Made by a program: the position numbers and the translations under genes
Shown here: positions 6,857-14,274 of the stretch, in pieces
Numbering within the stretch: position 1 is the stretch's first letter
Layout of the letters: each line of letters opens with the position of its first letter
The notes under the pieces: model-generated
Database searches by the model: none
The model's input: only the letters and a program-made list of their open reading frames with translations
Told to the model about the DNA's origin: nothing
Assembly: GCA_003252515.1 (NCBI GenBank)
Contig: QKDR01000177.1
Span: 1 to 41,989, forward strand
DNA from: Candidatus Delongbacteria bacterium
Lineage (GTDB): Bacteria; UBA4055
Reading direction: 5' to 3'
Length of the DNA stretch: 41,989 bases

Positions 6857-7859
6857 ATTCATTTTCACCTGCAGTAACGGCTACGAAAAACATCTGTCAG
6901 ACGAACTTGTATCGAAAGATTTCAGACTTCTTGATATTCTGCCCGGATTCGTACTAACGGTCAGGGATGACAAATTTGTAAGCGGTGTAAAAGACCTTTG
7001 CTTCCCTCATTTCTGCATGATCTTTCCACAGCTGATCGAAGGCGGTTCCGTCAACTCTCTGGGGAAAGAAATAGCCGAAAGATTCTTCAATATTAATAGG
7101 GACAGGGAATTCGACGGTCCGTGGCATTTTCTTTCCGGTTTCGATCCCGAAGTGAAGGGTCTGGGAAAAAGAGAGTCAGCTGTCGCAGAACAGGCGCTTG
7201 TGAACCTGAAGCGCATCGCGGGAAAGGTTGCCAGACTGGCGGAGACGGATCTGCCTGCACAGGCAGAAAGACAGAACGGGCTTTTTCTTTATTTCTCGGA
7301 TTTCGGTAAGGTCTGGCTCTCTACGGAATTCGTGTGGTTCGGGCAGAGACGCGTCTCCGATGATCCTGCGGCTCCGTCAAGATCGTACCTCAAGGTCGAG
7401 GAAGCGTACCGCGTGTTCGGAGCGGAGCCGGAGTCCGGCGACACCGTGTGCGACCTGGGCGCGGCGCCGGGCGGCTGGAGCTACAGCGCGGCCAAACGCG
7501 GCGCGAAAGTTACCGCCGTCGACAACGGAGAACTTAAGGGCGGCGCCCGGGACAACGCGAACATCAGGCGGCTCTCAGCGGACGCGTTCACTTTTGAGCC
7601 GGATAGAAAGTATGACTGGCTGTTCTGTGATATGGTCGAACACCCGAACATGGTAACGAAGCTGCTAGAAAAATGGATCGAAAAAGGATGGTGCAGAAAT
7701 TTTATCGTAAATCTGAAATTCGGCAGAACAGACCCTGTCGAACTTATCACGAAACTGAGTTCGCCCCAGTCGCTATTGAAGAAAAGATGCCTGTATTTCG
7801 ATATAAAACATCTTTATCACGACAGGGAGGAGATCACGCTTCTCGGACGGCTTGAATAA
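6849..7859 (+). CDS. rlmM: RlmM-like 23S rRNA ribose 2'-O-methyltransferase
   Basis: 336 residues, slightly shorter than the E. coli enzyme (366). An N-terminal THUMP-like region (about 1-170) leads to a Rossmann methyltransferase domain with the S-adenosylmethionine loop 'VCDLGAAPGGWSYSAAKRGA' (D202). Then come 'YDWLFCDMVEHP', the 'WIEKGWCRNFIVNLKFGRTDP' block with catalytic Lys about 290, and 'KHLYHDREEITLL' at the end. These match RlmM, which methylates C2498 of 23S rRNA. The ATG at 6849 was chosen over an upstream in-frame ATG at 6807 because it has GAGGA upstream and begins with the conserved strand. It overlaps the GNAT gene by 8 bp. The stretch 7430-7570 is markedly GC-richer than its surroundings. 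Confidence 0.9.
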   Translation: MAKFIFTCSNGYEKHLSDELVSKDFRLLDILPGFVLTVRDDKFVSGVKDLCFPHFCMIFPQLIEGGSVNSLGKEIAERFFNINRDREFDGPWHFLSGFDPEVKGLGKRESAVAEQALVNLKRIAGKVARLAETDLPAQAERQNGLFLYFSDFGKVWLSTEFVWFGQRRVSDDPAAPSRSYLKVEEAYRVFGAEPESGDTVCDLGAAPGGWSYSAAKRGAKVTAVDNGELKGGARDNANIRRLSADAFTFEPDRKYDWLFCDMVEHPNMVTKLLEKWIEKGWCRNFIVNLKFGRTDPVELITKLSSPQSLLKKRCLYFDIKHLYHDREEITLLGRLE

Positions 7860-7929
7860 TTTTTATCTTGTTTTTCAGTGTTATTTCGTATTATATTGTA
7901 AATTCAACTAATACAATGGAGGGAACGAA

Positions 7930-8109
7930 TTGGAACTATACGATCTTGTAATGCCGTTCGGTGTAATAACATATATTTCGATCCTGCTGGCAGTACTTAC
8001 AGGAAAGAGGGTAATAAAACTTCATCCTAAATGGCACAGAATAATCGCCGGCACGGCTCTGTTATTCGGATCACTGCATGCAACTATTATAATATCATAC
8101 AGCCTCTAA
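7930..8109 (+). CDS. Small two-helix membrane protein, 59 residues
   Basis: A TTG start at 7930 lies six bases after a strong GGAGGG (7918-7923); the frame closes at TAA 8107-8109. There are two hydrophobic segments (about 7-22 and 38-57) joined by a basic loop 'GKRVIKLHPKWHRI'. The His residues in 'LHPKWHRIIAG' and 'GSLHATII' have the spacing seen in heme-binding helix pairs of ferric-reductase-like and cytochrome b561-like proteins, though this is only half such a bundle. The exported protein at 8126 starts 16 bp downstream, so they form one operon and may work together at the membrane. No firm family. Confidence 0.65.
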   Translation: MELYDLVMPFGVITYISILLAVLTGKRVIKLHPKWHRIIAGTALLFGSLHATIIISYSL

Positions 8110-8125
8110 TTAAAAGGAGAGAAAA

Positions 8126-8557
8126 ATGAAAAGAATAATTCTCACGGTCATGGCAGTTGTTTTCACTTCAGCCCTTTTTGCGCACCCCGCTACTGAGATC
8201 AAGGCTAAATTCGCTTTACCGGCAAAGAATCTTGTTCTGACTTATCTTCACACTGTCAAGGACAACGCCCAGCATTTTATCTCGGAAGTCAAGATAGAAC
8301 TTAACGGGAAAAACATCATCACTCAGAACCTCTCGATGCAGGACAATAAAATATCGGGCGATCTGATGTTCAAGATCCCGGAAGCTAAAGAAGGAGATAA
8401 AATAACAATTAAGACCAAATGTAATAAGATCGGCAACAAAGAATACACTTTGACCATTCCCGGTAAAGCCGATGTGAAGGCAGTTCCAGATGCCGGAGCG
8501 GCTGGTGTTAAAAAGGAACCTGTGAAACCGAAAGGGTTACCGGTCCCGGGGAAATAA
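8126..8557 (+). CDS. Exported beta-rich protein of 'HPP...H' type, unknown function
   Basis: 143 residues, with a signal peptide ending in 'ALFA' and a mature N-terminus HPATEIKAKF. The pattern (mature His-Pro, 'YLHTVKDNAQHFISEVKIELNGK' in the middle, 'GDKITIKTKCNKIGNKEYTL' near the end) resembles a family of small periplasmic proteins I recall from sulfate reducers and methanogens. In those, a His-Pro start, an internal 'H.v.d...Hyi' and a lone Cys recur, and the fold is predicted to be a beta-sandwich related to superoxide reductase. I rate that as recollection, not proof. A Pro/Lys tail (about 115-143) follows. The RBS is AAAGGAG. It is transcribed with the 59-residue membrane protein and ends at a bidirectional terminator. 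Confidence 0.7.
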   Translation: MKRIILTVMAVVFTSALFAHPATEIKAKFALPAKNLVLTYLHTVKDNAQHFISEVKIELNGKNIITQNLSMQDNKISGDLMFKIPEAKEGDKITIKTKCNKIGNKEYTLTIPGKADVKAVPDAGAAGVKKEPVKPKGLPVPGK

Positions 8558-8560
8558 ATA

Positions 8561-8588
8561 AAAAAAAGCCGCATGAAGCGGCTTTTTT
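8561..8588. terminator. Bidirectional rho-independent terminator
   Basis: AAAAAAAGCCGC-ATGAA-GCGGCTTTTTT: a stem with A and T runs on both sides, between the convergent ends of the gene at 8126 (+) and ppdK (-). Confidence 0.9.
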
Positions 8589-8608
8589 ATTTATTGGGTC
8601 TGAATTAA

Positions 8609-11308
8609 CTAGTGGTCATGTCCGCAACCGCAGTCATCGCCATGGTCGTGTCCGTGATCATGGCCGCATCCGCAGTCGTCGTCTTCACATCCGCATTCTT
8701 CGTACGGATAATTTATGGCGGCCTGAGCGGCAGCGAGTCTCGCGATCGGCACGCGGTAAGGAGAACAGCTGACCTCGTCAAGTCCTATCAGGTGGCAGAA
8801 CTCTACCGAATCAGGATCTCCGCCGTGCTCTCCGCAGATACCGATATGGATCTCGGGATTAGCTTCTTTTGCGGTTATTATACAGTGCTGCATAAGTCTG
8901 CCTACTCCGTCCCTGTCTATCGTCTGGAACGGGTCTTTCTCATATATACCCAGATCGACATATTTTGTTAAGAAACTGCCGGCATCGTCCCTTGAGAATC
9001 CGCATGTCATCTGAGTAAGGTCGTTCGTACCGAAGCTCATGAAATCGCAGTGTGGAGCGAATTCGTCTGCTGTAAGAGCAGCTCTCGGAACCTCGATCAT
9101 GGTCCCTATCTTATAATCAACTTTGCCTTTTGCTCCAAGCTCTTCCGCCACGGCTTCTATCACATCTTTGACCATGGTATATTCTTTCAGTATTCCCGTA
9201 AGCGGAACTTCGATCCACGGTTTTGAACCCTGAACTTTAAGTCCTGCTTTGAATATCGCTCTGGCCTGCATTTTTGCGATCTCGGGATATACGACAGCGA
9301 GACGGCAGCCTCTGAAACCGAGCATCGGGTTGAACTCGTGCAGGCTTTCTATCGTATGCTTAAGTTCTTCAGCCGTAACTCCGATCTCTTTCGCCACTCC
9401 TTCGATGTCCTCTTCCTCTCTCGGAAGGAACTCATGCAGCGGCGGGTCAAGAAGCCTTATTATCATCGGCCTTCCTTCAAGCACGGTGAACATTTCCTCG
9501 AAATCCTTCTGCTGGTACGGTTCGATCTTGGCAAGAGCTTTTTCTCTTTCGGGAGTTGATTTCGCGACTATCATCTCTCTAACCGCCTTGATCCTGGATT
9601 CTTCAAAGAACATATGTTCCGTTCTGCACAGACCGATACCTTCGGCACCGAATTTTACCGCCGTAGCCGTATCGTGCGGTGTGTCCGCATTGGTCTTTAT
9701 CAGAAGCCCTCTGAACTCATCTGCCCATTCCATCAGTTTTCCGAAATCGCCTGACAGCTCAGGTTCTACTACAGGGATCGATCCTTCGTAAACCGTTCCC
9801 TCGCTTCCGTTAAGTGTAATTATATCGCCTTCTTTGAATACTTTTCCGCCGAAAGCTAAAGTTTTTTCTTCTTCACTGATCTTGGCTTCGGAACATCCCG
9901 CAACGCAGCATTTCCCCATTCCTCTGGCTACTACAGCAGCGTGAGATGTCATACCTCCTCTTGCGGTCAAAATTCCCTGTGACGCGTTCATACCGATCAG
10001 GTCTTCAGGAGAAGTCTCGTTCCTGACAAGGATGACTTTTTCGCCGTTCTCATTGAGTTCATGTGCTTCGTGAGCGTCGAAAACGATCTTGCCGACAGCC
10101 GCTCCAGGAGAAGCGGGAAGCCCTTTCGCAAGGGGTTTCATTCCCTTAACGACTTTCATGTCAAGCTGAGGATGTAATAGCTGGTCAAGCTGTGCGGGTT
10201 GTACTCTGAGTACCGCTTCCTCTTTGCTTATAAGACCTTCCTCACACATATCTACAGCCATTTTCACGGCAGCCGCTGCGGTCCTTTTTCCGTTTCTGGT
10301 CTGGAGCATCCACAGTTTTCCTTCCTCTATCGTGAACTCCATGTCCTGCATATCTTTGTAATGCTTTTCAAGTTTATCTCTGTATGATACAAGTTCGTCG
10401 TATACGACCTTGTTCTGTTTTTCGAGTGTTTCTATCGGTTGAGGCGTTCTTATTCCCGCGACGACATCTTCACCCTGAGCGTTCATAAGGTATTCGCCGT
10501 AGAATCTGTTCTCTCCGGTGCTCGGATTTCTTGTAAAACATACTCCGGTACCGCTGGTCTCGCCTTTATTACCGAATACCATAGCCTGAACGTTAACTGC
10601 GGTCCCTGTCAGATTTTTAAGATCGTTCAGTTTTCTGTACAGAATGGCCCTTTTATTGTTCCATGATCTGAAGACAGCTTCGATCGACATATGAAGCTGC
10701 TCGTGAGGATCCTGAGGGAACGGTTTTCCCGCGTTCTTTTCAACGGCTTTTTCATATCTTGAGATCACTTCTTTCAGATCATCAGCCGTAAGTTCCGTAT
10801 CCAGTTGTACGCCTTTTGCTTCTTTTACAGAATGAAGCTCTTTTTCAAACACATCACCGGGTACGCCCATAACGACATCCCCGAACATCTGAATGAATCT
10901 TCTATATGAGTCGTAACCGAACCTGCTGTTTCCTGTCTTTTTTATGAGACCCTCTACCGAAACGTCGTTCAGTCCGAGATTAAGGACAGTATCCATCATT
11001 CCGGGCATGGAAGCCGCGGCACCTGATCTTACTGAAAGCAGAAGCGGATCTTCATTGTCGCCCAGCTTTTTACCGAGTTTGTTCTCAACATCTTTCAGAT
11101 GGCTTTTGTATTCTTCGACGATCTCCGGGGACATACTGTTCTTCCCGTCCTTATAATAATCCTGACAAGCCTGTGTCGAGATCGTGAACCCGAAGGGCAC
11201 AGGTATTCCAATTTTCGTCATCTCGGCAAGGTTGGCTCCTTTTCCGCCGAGGACCTCTCTCATTGAGGCGTCGCCCTCATTGAATCCGTACACGTATTTT
11301 TCTGCCAT
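8609..11308 (-). CDS. ppdK: Pyruvate, phosphate dikinase with Cys/His/Asp-rich C-terminal tail
   Basis: 899 residues. It interconverts pyruvate + ATP + Pi with PEP + AMP + PPi and is typical of anaerobes with pyrophosphate-linked glycolysis. The ATG at 11308 is preferred to a GTG three codons upstream, because that GTG lies inside the AAGGTGG ribosome site. Domains: an ATP-grasp nucleotide-binding region (about 1-340, 'GGKGANLAEM' near residue 20), a phosphohistidine domain with His456 in 'GGMTSHAAVVARGMG', and a PEP/pyruvate barrel with 'SFGTNDLTQMTCGFSRDD' and Cys ~825 in 'GICGEHGGDP'. The enzyme proper ends at 'RLAAAQAAI', near residue 870. The last ~30 residues form a CGC / DDCGCGHDHGHDH-type tail, not normal for the family, that should bind metal. 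It is divergent from rpoD. Confidence 0.97.
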   Translation of the reverse strand: MAEKYVYGFNEGDASMREVLGGKGANLAEMTKIGIPVPFGFTISTQACQDYYKDGKNSMSPEIVEEYKSHLKDVENKLGKKLGDNEDPLLLSVRSGAAASMPGMMDTVLNLGLNDVSVEGLIKKTGNSRFGYDSYRRFIQMFGDVVMGVPGDVFEKELHSVKEAKGVQLDTELTADDLKEVISRYEKAVEKNAGKPFPQDPHEQLHMSIEAVFRSWNNKRAILYRKLNDLKNLTGTAVNVQAMVFGNKGETSGTGVCFTRNPSTGENRFYGEYLMNAQGEDVVAGIRTPQPIETLEKQNKVVYDELVSYRDKLEKHYKDMQDMEFTIEEGKLWMLQTRNGKRTAAAAVKMAVDMCEEGLISKEEAVLRVQPAQLDQLLHPQLDMKVVKGMKPLAKGLPASPGAAVGKIVFDAHEAHELNENGEKVILVRNETSPEDLIGMNASQGILTARGGMTSHAAVVARGMGKCCVAGCSEAKISEEEKTLAFGGKVFKEGDIITLNGSEGTVYEGSIPVVEPELSGDFGKLMEWADEFRGLLIKTNADTPHDTATAVKFGAEGIGLCRTEHMFFEESRIKAVREMIVAKSTPEREKALAKIEPYQQKDFEEMFTVLEGRPMIIRLLDPPLHEFLPREEEDIEGVAKEIGVTAEELKHTIESLHEFNPMLGFRGCRLAVVYPEIAKMQARAIFKAGLKVQGSKPWIEVPLTGILKEYTMVKDVIEAVAEELGAKGKVDYKIGTMIEVPRAALTADEFAPHCDFMSFGTNDLTQMTCGFSRDDAGSFLTKYVDLGIYEKDPFQTIDRDGVGRLMQHCIITAKEANPEIHIGICGEHGGDPDSVEFCHLIGLDEVSCSPYRVPIARLAAAQAAINYPYEECGCEDDDCGCGHDHGHDHGDDCGCGHDH

Positions 11309-11441
11309 TTTTTCCACCTTATTTCAATCTAGTTAAAGCGGGCGCAATATAAGAAATTCCCGTCGCATAGTCAATATCTTTTATATTATAAATTTGTTAA
11401 AGAATTATAATTTTTTTATTGCTATTTCTATTTTTCTTTAT

Positions 11442-11494
11442 TATATTTGGAAGTCCGTTGTCTCAGGCACGGAACGTTTTAAAATAGCTATAAT
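11442..11494 (+). promoter_or_regulatory. Candidate rpoD promoter elements
   Basis: Between the divergent ppdK and rpoD genes, TATAAT at 11489-11494 lies 27 bases before the rpoD ATG, without a good -35. Upstream, TATATTTG at 11442-11449 fits the Bacteroidetes TAnnTTTG element but lacks a clear partner. Either could serve; neither is certain. Confidence 0.3.
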
Positions 11495-11521
11495 TTTTCC
11501 AGAAAGGAAGGTAATCGTATT

Positions 11522-12379
11522 ATGATGTATGTAGGATATCGCTCCAACAAATCACTCAACGAATATCTCAAGGAAATCAGCAGGGAAAATCTCCTGACCG
11601 CTGAAGAAGAAGTCGAACTGACCAGAACGATGAAGACCAAAGGCGTAAAAGCCCAGAAAGCGAAAGAAAAGATGATCAAATCGAACCTCAGGTTCGTCGT
11701 TTCAGTAGCGAAACAGTACAAGAATCAGGGATTGAGCTTCAACGACCTTATCAATGAAGGAAACCTCGGACTGATAAAAGCCGCTTCAAGATTCGACGAG
11801 ACAAAAGGTTATAAGTTCATCTCTTACGCGGTATGGTGGATCAGACAATCCATACTCCAGGCTCTGGCAGAGCAGTCGAGGGTCGTTAGGCTTCCTTCGA
11901 ACAAAATATCTGTTCTCAACAAGATCCATAAAACAAGATCCGCGCTCCAGAACAAGTTCGAAAGGGAACCTACCATGGAAGAGATCGCAGGGATAATGGA
12001 CACGACAGAGGACGAGATCTACAATACTCTCAAGATCTCCGGACAGCATCTTTCTATCGACTCGCCGATTAAAGACGGCGAAGACAACAGACTGATCGAC
12101 GTTCTGAAATCCGACCAGTCGCCTCAGCCTGACTCAGAGATCACGGATTTCTCGCTTTCAGTCGAGATCGAAAGAGCGCTCGCGACATTGTCGCAGAGAG
12201 AAAGAGAAGTGATCACGATGTATTTCGGTATTGACAGGTATGAACCTCTTACTCTTGAGGAGATCGGACAGGAACTTTCTCTTACAAGGGAAAGGATAAG
12301 ACAGATCAAGGAAAAAGCTCTCCAGAGATTAAGACACAAGTCAAGATCGAAGACGCTCAAGATGTACCTTGACAGATAA
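11522..12379 (+). CDS. rpoD: Primary sigma factor RpoD (short, no region 1.1)
   Basis: 285 residues, the length of Bacteroidetes-type housekeeping sigma factors. Region 1.2 begins at once ('SLNEYLKEISRENLLTAEEE'). Region 2 carries 'NLRFVVSVAKQYKNQGLSFN', 'LIKAASRFDETKGYKFISYA' and the -10-reading 'VWWIRQSILQALAEQSRVVR'. Region 3 ('REPTMEEIAGIMDTTEDEI') and region 4 ('LSQREREVITMYFG', helix-turn-helix 'LTLEEIGQELSLTRERIRQI') follow. There is no region 1.1 and no long non-conserved insert. GGAAGG lies upstream of the ATG pair at 11522/11525. A strong terminator follows. The intact region 2.4 and 4.2 helices fit the standard promoters seen elsewhere in the window. Confidence 0.96.
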   Translation: MMYVGYRSNKSLNEYLKEISRENLLTAEEEVELTRTMKTKGVKAQKAKEKMIKSNLRFVVSVAKQYKNQGLSFNDLINEGNLGLIKAASRFDETKGYKFISYAVWWIRQSILQALAEQSRVVRLPSNKISVLNKIHKTRSALQNKFEREPTMEEIAGIMDTTEDEIYNTLKISGQHLSIDSPIKDGEDNRLIDVLKSDQSPQPDSEITDFSLSVEIERALATLSQREREVITMYFGIDRYEPLTLEEIGQELSLTRERIRQIKEKALQRLRHKSRSKTLKMYLDR

Positions 12380-12383
12380 ACTT

Positions 12384-12409
12384 AAAGCCGGAATTTTCCG
12401 GCTTTTTTT
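12384..12409 (+). terminator. Rho-independent terminator of rpoD
   Basis: AAAGCCGGAA-TT-TTCCGGCTTTTTTT: a stem of about nine pairs with a T run, five bases after the rpoD stop codon. Confidence 0.92.
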
Positions 12410-12420
12410 GTTTTAACAAT

Positions 12421-12448
12421 TTGACTTTGATTTTCTTACTTGTTAAAT
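12421..12448 (+). promoter_or_regulatory. Candidate sigma-70 promoter for the 30-codon ORF and tup operon
   Basis: TTGACT (12421-12426), a 16-base spacer, then TTAAAT (12443-12448). It lies right after the rpoD terminator and about 25 bases before the small ORF. TACAAT at 12455-12460 is an alternative -10 with a poorer -35. No other good promoter is seen before the riboswitch-like element, so this one may drive it too. Confidence 0.45.
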
Positions 12449-12473
12449 TTGGACTACAATAAAGGCGGATAAA

Positions 12474-12566
12474 ATGAGCGATGACAGGACACGAAGGAAC
12501 AACGGGATAAGACTTATCGGAATAGTCCTTATGCTGCTCGCCATATATCTTCTGGTGAAAATGTGA
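12474..12566 (+). CDS. 30-residue single-helix membrane peptide
   Basis: ATG at 12474 with AAAGGCGG eight bases upstream; the frame closes at TGA 12564-12566. A charged N-terminus (MSDDRTRRNNGIR) precedes one hydrophobic helix (LIGIVLMLLAIYLLVKM). It ends nine bases before the first paired strand of the riboswitch-like element, so a ribosome finishing here would cover the start of that structure. It could be a genuine small membrane protein in its own right or a leader peptide for tupABC. No family recognised. Confidence 0.5.
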   Translation: MSDDRTRRNNGIRLIGIVLMLLAIYLLVKM

Positions 12567-12573
12567 CAATTAA

Positions 12574-12670
12574 AACTCCGAGTTCCGTTACCTAAGGACT
12601 TCTAAGTCTAAGGTGCGTAACCGACGGGTTGAGCGCGAAAGAGCTCAGCCTCCCGCGTTTGGAAAGGAGA
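12574..12670 (+). ncRNA. Putative Moco/tungsten-cofactor (MOCO_RNA_motif-like) riboswitch
   Basis: A GC-rich structured leader upstream of tungstate uptake genes. Closing stem: CTCC (12576) with GGAG (12666-12669). A long arm, GTTACCT-AAG-GACTT...AAGTC-TAAGGTGCGTAAC, follows. Then comes ACCGACGGGTTGAGC-GCGAAAGA-GCTCAGCCTCCCGC, with GGG/CCC and TTGAGC/GCTCAG pairs and an inner GAAA tetraloop that could dock in the CCTAAG internal loop. The ACCGACGGG and GCCTCCCG blocks and a GNRA loop with receptor fit my memory of the Moco riboswitch. No alignment was run. In tungsten users the same fold is thought to sense the tungsten cofactor. The tupA ribosome site is about 60 bases downstream, next to a small AGTT/AACT hairpin that could gate it. 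Confidence 0.68.
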
Positions 12671-12738
12671 AAACATTCAGAACTGAATACTCATTCCATT
12701 CGCATATAGTTAAAAAACTAAATGTGAAGGAGAAACAA

Positions 12739-13572
12739 ATGAAAAAAACGCTAAGCCTGATGCTCGGTCTTTTAATGATCGCGTCACTGGCAGCTCAGGA
12801 AAAGGAACCGGTCAAGGTCATCCTTTCAACAACAACAAGCACATACGAGACCGGTCTTCTTGACTACATGCTCCCGGTTTTCGAAAAAGAGAATAACTGT
12901 AAAGTTCACTGTCTTTCATTAGGCACCGGAAAAGCCATTCAGGTAGCGAAGGACGGCAACGCGGATATTATTCTTGTACACGCCCGAGCGGCCGAAGACC
13001 AGTTCGTAGCGGAAGGCTGGGGAGTCAACCGTCAGGACGTCATGTACAACGACTTTCTTTTCATGGGTCCGAAAGAAGATCCGGCCGGTATTAAAGGTAT
13101 GAAATCGGCGACTGAAGTTCTGAAGAAGATATCCGATGCGAAACAGCCCTTCATTTCAAGAGGAGACGATTCAGGTACGCACAAAAAAGAAAAAGGTTTC
13201 TGGAAAAAACTCAATATGACCCCGGAAAGCGGAAAAGATTCCTGGTATATGGAAGCAGGACAGGGAATGGCGGCTACACTGAAGATAGCGGATGAAAAGA
13301 ATGCGTATATCATGCTCGACAGAGCCACTTACAATTTCCAGAAGAATAATACAAGACTGGTATTGCTTATGGACGGCGACGACCAGCTGTTGAACCCTTA
13401 CGGAATAATCGCGGTCAATCCTGAAAAATATCCTGAAGTTAAATACGATCTGGCCATGAAAATGATAGAATTCTTCACTTCCGAAAGGGGACAGAAAATG
13501 ATCGCCGACTATAAAGTTAACGGTGAACAGCTATATTTCCCTAATTTCAAGAACCCGAGAGTAGCAAAATAA
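12739..13572 (+). CDS. tupA: Tungstate ABC transporter, substrate-binding protein TupA
   Basis: 277 residues from the ATG at 12739, which has AAGGAG seven bases upstream and starts a signal peptide (MKKTLSLMLGLLMIASLAAQ). The longer frame back to 12613 runs through the riboswitch and is rejected. The mature protein opens with 'ILSTTTSTYETGLLDYMLP'; the TTTST motif is the tungstate-specific signature of TupA that distinguishes it from ModA and WtpA. Further matches are 'LGTGKAIQVAKDGNADIILV', 'VMYNDFLFMGPKEDPAGI' and 'PFISRGDDSGTHKKE'. It captures tungstate in the periplasm for TupBC. This implies tungsten enzymes such as aldehyde:ferredoxin oxidoreductase or formate dehydrogenase elsewhere in the genome. 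Confidence 0.96.
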   Translation: MKKTLSLMLGLLMIASLAAQEKEPVKVILSTTTSTYETGLLDYMLPVFEKENNCKVHCLSLGTGKAIQVAKDGNADIILVHARAAEDQFVAEGWGVNRQDVMYNDFLFMGPKEDPAGIKGMKSATEVLKKISDAKQPFISRGDDSGTHKKEKGFWKKLNMTPESGKDSWYMEAGQGMAATLKIADEKNAYIMLDRATYNFQKNNTRLVLLMDGDDQLLNPYGIIAVNPEKYPEVKYDLAMKMIEFFTSERGQKMIADYKVNGEQLYFPNFKNPRVAK

Positions 13573-14274
13573 TTGGATTATATTTTTGACGGAATATCCG
13601 AGGCCATACGCCTCATAGCATCCGGCGATCCAGAATTCTGGAGCATCGTCTGGCTTTCCGTTAAACTCAGCTCGATATCAACGCTGCTGGCATCTCTTTT
13701 AGGGGTGCCCGTGGCGTTCTTTCTTGTACTGAGAAGATTCACGGGCCGTGATCTCCTTATAACCGTATCTAACAGTCTGATGTCGGTTCCTACCGTCGTT
13801 ATCGGGCTCTTCGTTTACTCGATACTGTCCAGAAGAGGTCCTTTAGGCGATCTCTCGCTTCTTTTCACTCAGACCGCAGTTGTCATAGGCCAGACTCTGC
13901 TGATCCTGCCTGTTGTTATATCTCTAACTGTTTCATCTATAAGATCGCTTGATAAGAATGTGAGAGAAACGGCTTCATCACTCGGAGCGAGCAGGAAACA
14001 GCAGCTCGTCGTTTTCTTCAAAGAAGCGAGATTCGGGGTTGCCGCCTGTCTTGTCACAGCATTCTCCAGGGTCTTCGCCGAGGTCGGCGTTTCCATGATG
14101 CTCGGAGGTAACATCCGCAATTACACAAGGACGATCACGACAGCCATCGCGCTCGAGACGAGCAAGGGAGAATTCGGCCTGAGCATCGCGCTTGGCATTG
14201 TGTTACTCGCCGTTGCTTTCGCTATCAATTTCATGTTCCTCAAGTTCACTAAGCTCTACAGGACGACCGAATGA
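13573..14274 (+). CDS. tupB: Tungstate ABC transporter permease TupB
   Basis: 233 residues starting at TTG 13573, the codon right after the tupA stop, so translation is coupled. There are about five hydrophobic helices. The EAA loop that contacts the ATPase is present ('RETASSLGASRKQQLVVFFK' at about 135-155), and a conserved 'SVPTVVIGLFVYSILSRRGP' segment is typical of TupB/ModB-like permeases. There is no strong ribosome site in front of the TTG. The 3' end overlaps tupC by 4 bp (ATGA). The three genes form one transcription unit and the permease is the inner-membrane channel for tungstate. Confidence 0.95.
   Translation: MDYIFDGISEAIRLIASGDPEFWSIVWLSVKLSSISTLLASLLGVPVAFFLVLRRFTGRDLLITVSNSLMSVPTVVIGLFVYSILSRRGPLGDLSLLFTQTAVVIGQTLLILPVVISLTVSSIRSLDKNVRETASSLGASRKQQLVVFFKEARFGVAACLVTAFSRVFAEVGVSMMLGGNIRNYTRTITTAIALETSKGEFGLSIALGIVLLAVAFAINFMFLKFTKLYRTTE

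Noticed and set aside
9249-9791. 180-codon plus-strand frame inside ppdK
   Set aside because: Antisense to conserved PPDK sequence, no ribosome site, composition of a shadow frame.
12613-12738. N-terminal extension of tupA to an upstream start
   Set aside because: It would translate the riboswitch and bury the signal peptide; the ATG at 12739 has an ideal ribosome site.
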